Source: Nonomuraea coxensis DSM 45129
Lineage (GTDB): Bacteria; Actinomycetota; Actinomycetes; Streptosporangiales; Streptosporangiaceae
DNA: 64,000 nucleotides
Direction of reading: 5' to 3'
NCBI RefSeq assembly: GCF_019397265.1
Contig: NZ_CP068985.1
Coordinates: 1,426,001-1,490,000 of the forward strand
The translations under genes and the position numbers were made by a program. Position 1 is the stretch's first letter. Each line of letters begins with the position of its first letter. The notes beneath the pieces were generated by a model, which was not told where the DNA came from, did no database searches, and saw nothing but the letters and a program-made list of their open reading frames with translations. Shown here piece by piece: positions 58,432 to 64,000 of the stretch.

Positions 58432-59321
58432 CAGGAGTCTTCCTTGAGCTCGGTGCGCCAGCTCCGCTTGGCCTGCCAGCCGAGCAGGCGCTCTGCCTTG
58501 GTGGTGGAGAAGGCGGGGGAGGCGCCGGTGAGCCCCGCCGCGTACGGTTCGGTGCCCGGCACCACCTGGGGAAGCAGCTCGGCCAGCGGCTCCCTGGCGA
58601 GGGCGTCGGCCGCGCCGACGAAGAACACCTCGCCGTTCGGCAGCTCGGGCAGCGCCTCGATGAGCACCCCGGTGAACTCGGCGGCGTCGCGGGCGTCCAC
58701 GTAGTTGAACAGCGAAACCCCGCCCAGCTCGGGCCGGTCGAGGCGCTCGGTGAGGGTGTGGCCGGACTGGGTGGGGGCGCCCGCCCACTCCTCGGGGGCG
58801 ATGACGAAGCACGGCCGGATGGCGGCGAAGTGCGTGGTGCCGGCCTCGGCGAACGTCTTCATGGTCTGCTCGGCGGCGACCTTCGACAGGTTGTAGGCGT
58901 TCCAGGGCCGCACCGGGTGCTCCTCGTCGATCGGCAGGTACGCCGGCGCCCATCCGCCGGGCGCGCCGTAGCCGATGACCGTGGGGCTGCTGGCGATCAC
59001 CACGTTCCGCACGCCGAGCGTCACGGACGCCTCGCACACGTTGAAGGCGAGCTGCGTGTTGACCTTGAAGATCACCGACTCGGGGCGGCTGAACGGCGTG
59101 GCGATGGCCGCCAGGTGGATCAACGACTCGGGGCGGAAGCGCGCGACGACCTCGAACGCCTCTCCCGTGTCGGTGAGGTCGGCGGGTAAGGTGGCCGCGG
59201 CCTCCTCCGGCGTCCCGGGGGCGCTGTCGACGCCGATGACCTCGTGCCCGGCCGCCGCCAGCGTGGCGACCACACTGCGGCCGAGGCGTCCCGCGCTTCC
59301 CGTGACGAGGACTCTGCTCAC
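58431..59321 (-). CDS. NAD-dependent epimerase/dehydratase, uronate-dehydrogenase-like
   Basis: A 296-residue extended SDR: VLVTGSAGRLGRSVVATLAAAGHEVIGVD (NAD loop), LIHLAAIATPF, ASSPTVIGYG, and Y-x3-K in NAYNLSKVAAEQ. Gene context with kdgD and a sugar-acid dehydratase makes uronate dehydrogenase (hexuronate to aldarolactone) the best guess. A GTG at 59321 follows AAGGAGCCCC. It is the first gene of the minus-strand catabolic operon, divergent from lacI. Confidence 0.82.
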   Translation of the reverse strand: MSRVLVTGSAGRLGRSVVATLAAAGHEVIGVDSAPGTPEEAAATLPADLTDTGEAFEVVARFRPESLIHLAAIATPFSRPESVIFKVNTQLAFNVCEASVTLGVRNVVIASSPTVIGYGAPGGWAPAYLPIDEEHPVRPWNAYNLSKVAAEQTMKTFAEAGTTHFAAIRPCFVIAPEEWAGAPTQSGHTLTERLDRPELGGVSLFNYVDARDAAEFTGVLIEALPELPNGEVFFVGAADALAREPLAELLPQVVPGTEPYAAGLTGASPAFSTTKAERLLGWQAKRSWRTELKEDS

Positions 59322-59342
59322 CGTGAGGGGCTCCTTCAAGAC

Positions 59343-59356
59343 TGCAAACAGTTGCA
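59343..59356. promoter_or_regulatory. LacI-type operator, copy 1
   Basis: TGCAAACAGTTGCA, a perfect TGCAA-N4-TTGCA palindrome, 22 bases upstream of the uronate-dehydrogenase-like start. Related sites lie at 59484, 60476 and 60586. Confidence 0.75.
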
Positions 59357-59456
59357 CTAAACCTTTGTGTCCCCGGGGCCGGGCGTCAAGAGGTGATTTC
59401 CTGGCCTCGGTGCTACCAGGGGGTTTCCGGCAGGTCCGGGCATGGGGTGGACCGGC

Positions 59457-59464
59457 AAGCGCTT
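59457..59464. promoter_or_regulatory. AAGCGCTT palindrome in the lacI upstream region
   Basis: AAGCGCTT within GCAAGCGCTTTC, the second type of LacI-family half-site pair in this region; a related GGAAAGCGCTATCC lies at 60621-60634 before the transporter operon. Confidence 0.5.
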
Positions 59465-59483
59465 TCAGCGTACTCGTGGGTTC

Positions 59484-59497
59484 TGCAAGCGGTTGCG
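59484..59497. promoter_or_regulatory. LacI-type operator, copy 2 (autoregulatory)
   Basis: TGCAAGCGGTTGCG, one mismatch from the palindrome at 59343, ending nine bases before the lacI start codon. Confidence 0.7.
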
Positions 59498-59506
59498 TTA
59501 GGGTGA

Positions 59507-60466
59507 GTGTCTGTGACTGTGACGATTCGTGATGTGGCCCGGGCGTCCGGCGTGCATGTGTCCACGGTGTCGCGGACGTTCTCCGCGCCCCACATGGTCA
59601 ACGCGGCCACCCGCAGCAGGGTGCTGACGGTGGCCGAGGAGCTGGGCTACCGCCCCAACCGGGCGGCCCGGGCGCTCACGACCGGGCGTACGCACAACCT
59701 CGGGCTCATCGTGGCCGACATCGCCAACCCGTTCTTCCCCCCGCTCATCAAGGCGGCGCACGCGGCCGCCAGGCAGCGCGACTACCACCTGTTCGTGGCC
59801 GACACCGACGAGGAGCCGGCCGCCGAGGAGGAGCTGATCCAGGCGTTCTCCAAACAGGTGGACGGCGTGGTGCTGTGCAGCCCGCGCTCCTCCAACAAGG
59901 TGCTGGAGCGGCTGGCCGAGCGGGTGCCGCTCGTGGTCATCAACCGGCGGCTGCGGGGCGCGGCGACCGTGCTGATGGACGTCGGCCACGGGGCGCGGCT
60001 CGCGGTCGAGCACCTGACCGGGCTCGGGCACCGCCGCGTCGCCCTGGTCGCGGGGCCGGCCGGCTCGTGGACGAGCGACGAGATCCGCACCGCCGCCGGG
60101 CAGGTGCCCGGCGTCGACCTGGTGGTCCTCGGGCCGAACGCGCCGACCGAGCGGGGCGGGTTCGCCGCCGCCGAGCGGGTGCGCGAGTCGGGGGCGACCG
60201 GCGTGCTCGCCTACAACGACCTCGTGGCCATCGGGCTCATCGAGGGGCTCGGCGATCTCGGACTGGAGGTGCCCGGGGACGTCTCCGTGGTGGGGATCGA
60301 CGATATCGTTCCAGGACGGCTCAATCGGCCCAAGCTCACCACTGTGGCCATGCCGACGGCCGCCGCCGGCCGGCTGGCGGTCGATCTGCTCATCCAGGAG
60401 GTGGCCGCCACGACGTCGCTGGAGACCCGGCTGGTCGTCAGGGACTCGACCGCAGCGCCACGATAG
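59507..60466 (+). CDS. LacI-family repressor of the uronate/sugar locus
   Basis: A 319-residue regulator. The N-terminal HTH and hinge (TIRDVARASGVHVSTVSRTFSAPHMVNAATRSRVLTVAEELGYRPNRAARAL) are followed by a ribose-binding-protein-like effector domain. GTG at 59507 is accepted, though GTGs at 59513 and 59519 are equally possible and no strong RBS is seen. Operators of the TGCAA-N4-TTG type before this gene, the catabolic operon and the ABC operon indicate that it controls all three. Confidence 0.93.
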   Translation: MSVTVTIRDVARASGVHVSTVSRTFSAPHMVNAATRSRVLTVAEELGYRPNRAARALTTGRTHNLGLIVADIANPFFPPLIKAAHAAARQRDYHLFVADTDEEPAAEEELIQAFSKQVDGVVLCSPRSSNKVLERLAERVPLVVINRRLRGAATVLMDVGHGARLAVEHLTGLGHRRVALVAGPAGSWTSDEIRTAAGQVPGVDLVVLGPNAPTERGGFAAAERVRESGATGVLAYNDLVAIGLIEGLGDLGLEVPGDVSVVGIDDIVPGRLNRPKLTTVAMPTAAAGRLAVDLLIQEVAATTSLETRLVVRDSTAAPR

Positions 60467-60475
60467 CGTGCCTGC

Positions 60476-60489
60476 TGCAACCGGTTGTA
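60476..60489. promoter_or_regulatory. LacI-type operator, copy 3
   Basis: TGCAACCGGTTGTA, centred on CCGG, ten bases after the lacI stop and about 180 bases before the ABC operon. Confidence 0.65.
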
Positions 60490-60585
60490 CTAATCCAGAA
60501 GCAAATTTGTCTGACTTCTCCGGAGGGCACCCGTGTCACCAGGGGAAACGCCGTGGCGATATATCGGTAACGGCTATGTAACGCC

Positions 60586-60634
60586 TGCAAAGGGTTGACG
60601 TAACTTTCCCGGCAGCTATAGGAAAGCGCTATCC
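60586..60634 (+). promoter_or_regulatory. Promoter of the sugar ABC operon with two operators
   Basis: A -35 TTGACG (60595-60600) and a -10 TATAGG (60617-60622) are 16 bases apart. A fourth TGCAA-type site (TGCAAAGGGTTGAC, 60586-60599) overlaps the -35, and GGAAAGCGCTATCC (60621-60634) overlaps the -10 end, a layout suited to repression by LacI-type proteins. Confidence 0.65.
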
Positions 60635-60667
60635 ATTCACATTTCGCCGGAAGGTCCGTGATGACGA

Positions 60668-61639
60668 ATGAGTTCCGTCATGGCTGACTCGGTGGCGGTG
60701 AAGCCCCGGAAGGCGGCGAGTCCACCCGCGCAGGGCGGTCACCGCTCCACCAAACGTTCCCGCCGCGAGGCGCGGGCCGCCTACCTCTTCCTGGCGCCCT
60801 GGTTCCTCGGCCTGCTCGTCATCACGATCGGTCCGATCTTCGCCTCGCTCTACCTCTCCTTCACCGACTACAGCCTCCTCCAGGAGGCCAAGTGGATCGG
60901 GCTCGACAACTACGTCCGGATGTTCACCGAGGACCCGAGGTTCATCGCCTCGCTCAAGGTGACCACCATCTACGTGGTCGTCTCGGTCCCGTTGCAGCTG
61001 GCCTTCGCCCTCGCCCTGGCGCTGGTGCTCGACCGCGGGCTGCGCGGCCTGTCGTTCTACCGCTCGATCTTCTACCTGCCCTCCCTGCTGGGCGGCAGCG
61101 TGGCCATCGCCATCCTCTGGCGCAAGGTGTTCGGCGCGGACGGCCTGGTCAACGCGGTGCTCGGGATCTTCGGCATCGAGGGTCAGGGCTGGGTGGGCGA
61201 CCCCGACACCGCGCTCGGCACGCTGATCCTCCTGCACGTGTGGACGTTCGGCGCCCCGATGATCATCTTCCTGGCCGGCCTGCGGCAGATCCCGTCGAGC
61301 TACTACGAGGCCGCCGCGGTGGACGGCGCGGGCGTGCTCCGCCAGTTCAAGTCGATCACGATGCCGCTGCTGACGCCGATCATCTTCTTCAACCTCGTGC
61401 TGGAGATCATCAAGTCGTTCCAGTCGTTCACGCAGGCCTTCATCGTGAGCAACGGCAAGGGCGGCCCCGCCGACTCGACGCTGTTCTACACCCTCTACCT
61501 CTACCTCAAGGGCTTCAAGAGCTACGACATGGGCTACGCCGCCGCGATGGCGTGGGTCCTGCTGCTCATCATCGCGGCCCTCACCGGGGTGAACTTCCTC
61601 GCTTCCAAGTATTGGGTCTTCTATGGCGACGACAAGTAG
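60668..61639 (+). CDS. Carbohydrate ABC importer permease 1 (MalF-like)
   Basis: A 323-residue permease with six helices after a charged N-terminal tail: AAYLFLAPWFLGLLVITIGPIFASLYLSFTDYSLL, FYRSIFYLPSLLGGSVAIAILWRKVF, and the EAA loop SSYYEAAAVDGAGVLRQFKSITMPLLTP. ATG at 60668 is used; ATG at 60680 is possible. It is first in an operon with a second permease and a binding protein. No ATPase gene is seen, as is usual where a shared MsiK-type ATPase serves many importers. Confidence 0.93.
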   Translation: MSSVMADSVAVKPRKAASPPAQGGHRSTKRSRREARAAYLFLAPWFLGLLVITIGPIFASLYLSFTDYSLLQEAKWIGLDNYVRMFTEDPRFIASLKVTTIYVVVSVPLQLAFALALALVLDRGLRGLSFYRSIFYLPSLLGGSVAIAILWRKVFGADGLVNAVLGIFGIEGQGWVGDPDTALGTLILLHVWTFGAPMIIFLAGLRQIPSSYYEAAAVDGAGVLRQFKSITMPLLTPIIFFNLVLEIIKSFQSFTQAFIVSNGKGGPADSTLFYTLYLYLKGFKSYDMGYAAAMAWVLLLIIAALTGVNFLASKYWVFYGDDK

Positions 61640-62492
61640 GCGGCCGGTCCCGGTCCTGTTCCGCCCCCTCAACGGCGGACCGCTGGTCAAGCACGTGCTG
61701 CTGATCGGCTTCGGCCTGGTCATGTTGTACCCGCTGCTCTGGATGATCTCCAGCTCGCTCAAGCCCGAGGAGCTGATCTTCCGCGAGCCTGGCCTGTGGC
61801 CCAGCACGGTCACCCTGGAGAACTACACCGAGGGCTGGTACGCGCTCAAGCACCCCTTCGGCTACTACCTGTGGAACTCGGCCGTGATCACCGCGCTGTC
61901 GGTGGTGGCGAACCTGGTGGCCTGCTCGCTGGCCGCGTACGCCTTCGCCCGGCTGACCTTCCCGCTGAAGAAGCTGTGGTTCGCCCTCATGCTGGGCACG
62001 ATCATGCTGCCGCACCACGTGGTGATCGTGCCGCAGTACATCATGTTCTCCGAGCTCGACCTGATCAACACCATCTGGCCGCTGGTGATGCCGAAGGTGC
62101 TGGCGACGGACGCGTTCTTCATCTTCCTGATGGTGCAGTTCATCCGTACACTGCCCAGGGAGCTGGACGAGGCAGCCGAGATAGATGGGGCGGGATACTG
62201 GCGGATTTACCTCAGGGTCGTCATGCCGCTCTGCCTGCCGGCCCTGGCCACGACCGCGATCTTCACGTTCATCTGGACGTGGAACGACTTCCTCAGCCAG
62301 CTTCTTTACCTCAACAATCCGGACAACTTCACCGTTCCGGTGGCACTTCGTACGTTCCTGGACGCCAGCAGCGACTCGTCCTGGGGGCCGATGTTCGCCA
62401 TGTCGATCCTCGCGCTGGGGCCGATCTTCGGCTTCTTCCTGGTCGGCCAGAAGTACCTCATCCGCGGCGTGGCCACCACCGGCCTGAAGTAG
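61623..62492 (+). CDS. Carbohydrate ABC importer permease 2 (MalG-like)
   Basis: A 289-residue permease: HVLLIGFGLVMLYPLLWMISSSLKPEELIF, LAAYAFARLTFPLKKLWFALMLGTIMLPHHVVIVPQYIMF, EAA loop PRELDEAAEIDGAGYWRIYLRVVMPLCLP. It overlaps permease 1 by 17 bases. Confidence 0.94.
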   Translation: MATTSRRPVPVLFRPLNGGPLVKHVLLIGFGLVMLYPLLWMISSSLKPEELIFREPGLWPSTVTLENYTEGWYALKHPFGYYLWNSAVITALSVVANLVACSLAAYAFARLTFPLKKLWFALMLGTIMLPHHVVIVPQYIMFSELDLINTIWPLVMPKVLATDAFFIFLMVQFIRTLPRELDEAAEIDGAGYWRIYLRVVMPLCLPALATTAIFTFIWTWNDFLSQLLYLNNPDNFTVPVALRTFLDASSDSSWGPMFAMSILALGPIFGFFLVGQKYLIRGVATTGLK

Positions 62493-62539
62493 TCCCTTCA
62501 CCCACCCCCCCAACCGAACACCCCCTAGGAGGTAGAGCC

Positions 62540-63826
62540 GTGAGCTCTGGCAAGAAGACGTGGTCGGCGGCGCTGCTGGCCACCGCCGTGCTGGCGGTCA
62601 CCGCGGCGTGCGGCAGTGGCGGCAGCGGCGGCGAGACCGCCGACGGCAAGATCAAGCTGCGCTTCTCCTACTGGGGCAGCGACGCTCGGCAGAAGATGAC
62701 CGAAGAGGCCATCAAGAAGTTCGAGGCCAAGAACCCCACCATCGACGTCGAGGGCGAGTTCTCCGACTTCGCCAGCTACTACGAGACGCTGTCCACGAAG
62801 GTCGCCGGCAACGACGCGCCGGACGTGATCACCCTGGAGATCCGCGGCCTGCGCGAGTACGCCGACCGCGGCACGCTGGCCGACCTGGCCAGCAAGGTCA
62901 ACACGGCCGACATCGACGCCAAGGTGCTGTCCACCGGCGCGATCGACGGCAAGCAGTTCGCCATCCCCACCGGCGTCAACGCCTTCTCGCTGATCGTCAA
63001 CCCGGCCGCGGTCGAGAGCAGCGGCGCCAAGCTGCCCGACGACACCTCGTGGACCTGGGACGACTTCGTGCAGTTCGCCTCCAAGATCACCTCGGGGAGC
63101 GGCGGCAAGCAGATCGGCACCCAGCTCAGCTGGAACCCGGCCTACCTCCAGATCTACGCCGCGCAGAAGGGCGAGCCCTTCTACAACGGCAACAAGCTCG
63201 GCCTGAGCCCCCAGACCGTCAAGGACTGGTGGGGCATCATGCAGAACCTGATCAAGACCAAGGGCGCCCCCGACGCCGCCAAGAGCTCCGAGATCGGCGC
63301 CACCAGCATCGACCAGTCGCTGCTCGGCACCAACAGCGGCGCGATGGGCATGTGGTGGAGCAACCAGCTCGGCGCGGCGGCGAAGGCGTCCGGCCAGAAC
63401 CTGGAGCTGCTGCGCATGCCGAAGGTCCAGGGCGCGACGACGGGCGGCATGTTCCTGCAGCCCGCGATGTTCTACACCGCCTCCTCCAAGTCCGCGCACG
63501 CGGCCGAGGCGGCCAAGTTCATCGACTTCATGGTCAACGACCCCGAGGCGGGCCAGATCATCCTCAGCGACCGCGGCCTGCCCGCCAGCTCCAAGGTGCT
63601 CGCGGCGGTCCGGGACAAGCTGCCGGACGCCGACAAGAAGACGCTCGACTTCCTCGACAAGACCCGCGGCGAGATGTCCGACCCGCCGCCCGCCCCGCCG
63701 AAGGGCGCGAGCGCCATGGAGGACATCCTCACCCGGTACTCCGAGGAGGTCATGTTCGGCCGGATGACGCCTGACGACGCCGCCCAGAAGTTCATCACGG
63801 AGGCCAACGCCTCCATCGCCGGCTGA
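62540..63826 (+). CDS. Carbohydrate ABC importer substrate-binding lipoprotein
   Basis: A 428-residue SBP family 1 lipoprotein: signal LLATAVLAVTAACGSGG (lipobox), then KIKLRFSYWGSDARQKMTEEAIKKFEAKNP, DVITLEIRGLREYADRGTLADL and a Trp-rich sugar site region (DDTSWTWDDF, KDWWGIMQ, MGMWWSNQLG). GTG at 62540 follows AGGAGGT. The LacI/uronate context suggests an acidic oligosaccharide or uronic-acid-containing sugar. Confidence 0.93.
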   Translation: MSSGKKTWSAALLATAVLAVTAACGSGGSGGETADGKIKLRFSYWGSDARQKMTEEAIKKFEAKNPTIDVEGEFSDFASYYETLSTKVAGNDAPDVITLEIRGLREYADRGTLADLASKVNTADIDAKVLSTGAIDGKQFAIPTGVNAFSLIVNPAAVESSGAKLPDDTSWTWDDFVQFASKITSGSGGKQIGTQLSWNPAYLQIYAAQKGEPFYNGNKLGLSPQTVKDWWGIMQNLIKTKGAPDAAKSSEIGATSIDQSLLGTNSGAMGMWWSNQLGAAAKASGQNLELLRMPKVQGATTGGMFLQPAMFYTASSKSAHAAEAAKFIDFMVNDPEAGQIILSDRGLPASSKVLAAVRDKLPDADKKTLDFLDKTRGEMSDPPPAPPKGASAMEDILTRYSEEVMFGRMTPDDAAQKFITEANASIAG

Positions 63827-63834
63827 GGAGAGAC

Positions 63835-64000
63835 ATGAGGTACGCGTTCGTCGGGCTCGGGCACCGCGCGCAGATGTACGTCGACGCGCTGCTCGGAGAG
63901 TGGCGTGACGCCGGCACCATCGTCGCCCTGTGCGACCTCAACCGGACCCGCATGGACTACTACGTCGAGCGGATCGGCCAGGAGGTGCCGTGCTTCGCGC
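63835..64000 (+). CDS. Gfo/Idh/MocA-family oxidoreductase, 3' end outside window
   Basis: The first 55 codons are seen: MRYAFVGLGHRAQMYVDALL, then IVALCDLNRTRMDYY, the N-terminal NAD-binding beta-alpha-beta unit with a GLGHR version of the glycine loop. ATG at 63835 follows GAGGAGAG and lies eight bases after the binding-protein stop, so it continues the operon. Confidence 0.85.
   Translation, partial: MRYAFVGLGHRAQMYVDALLGEWRDAGTIVALCDLNRTRMDYYVERIGQEVPCFA

Overview
The window is GC-rich actinomycete DNA. GTG and TTG starts are frequent, four-base ATGA/GTGA overlaps join many genes, and there is a DtxR/IdeR-type iron box, a CmtR-type regulator and several LacI/TetR catabolic loci. A Streptosporangiales-like soil actinomycete (Nonomuraea or a relative) fits well, but the genus cannot be fixed from the sequence alone. 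Both edges cut genes: an ISL3 transposase on the left and a Gfo/Idh/MocA oxidoreductase on the right.

Layout. 1-1.06 kb: one end of an ISL3-family insertion sequence with a frameshifted transposase. 1.2-4.6 kb: a thiolase-crotonase fusion, a DUF302 protein and a small secreted Cys-rich protein. 4.8-17.1 kb: an anaerobic nitrogen-oxide block of two operons. The first is radical SAM/SPASM - NarK-like transporter - membrane-anchored copper nitrite reductase - CopD-like protein. The second is narGHJI. Each operon is preceded by the same 18-bp sequence, whose 14-bp core GGGACTTTGGTCCC looks like a DosR/DevR box, so the two are probably induced together by hypoxia or NO.

17.2-22.7 kb is the most interesting region: a probable RiPP (ribosomal peptide) cluster. 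A 49-codon gene behind a very strong ribosome-binding site (17229-17378) is followed by an 11-bp-stem hairpin. A tightly coupled operon then encodes two JmjC/cupin-type Fe(II) oxygenases, an arginase-family enzyme with all six manganese ligands, an MFS exporter and a third 2OG-Fe(II) oxygenase. Converging on it from the other strand (22.7-25.8 kb) is an unusual four-gene cassette: a two-TM GAF protein, a zinc nucleoside-type deaminase, a nucleotidyltransferase and a radical SAM enzyme without SPASM.

26-28 kb: a metal locus (tautomerase-YHS fusion, CmtR-like ArsR repressor, CDF-like transporter). 28-33.6 kb is accessory and partly decayed. It holds a broken rhodopsin-transducer-family gene, an AlkZ-like protein, a DksA-like protein, a 5'-truncated gene, a toxin-antitoxin operon with an added DUF6941 gene, a possible DISARM drmA remnant, and a membrane gene interrupted by an in-frame TAG. 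33.6-37.4 kb: an iron-box-controlled siderophore ABC importer. 37.4-47 kb: an OmpA-like lipoprotein, a low-complexity coiled-coil protein, a relic of the same ISL3 element next to tRNA-Arg(CCG), a receiver-only protein, AIM24, an SGNH esterase with CBM2, and stress genes (Usp, SDR, HdeD-like).

47.1-54.6 kb: a peptide-type ABC importer, including a permease-ATPase fusion, with an acyl-CoA dehydrogenase. A divergent TetR gene shares a perfect 26-bp palindrome with it. 54.6-64 kb: a LacI-controlled uronate/aldarate catabolic operon (dehydrogenase, KdgD, enolase-superfamily dehydratase, oxidoreductase-DUF6807 fusion) divergent from lacI and a carbohydrate ABC importer. Four TGCAA-N4-TTG-type half-site pairs and two AGCGCT sites mark the promoters.
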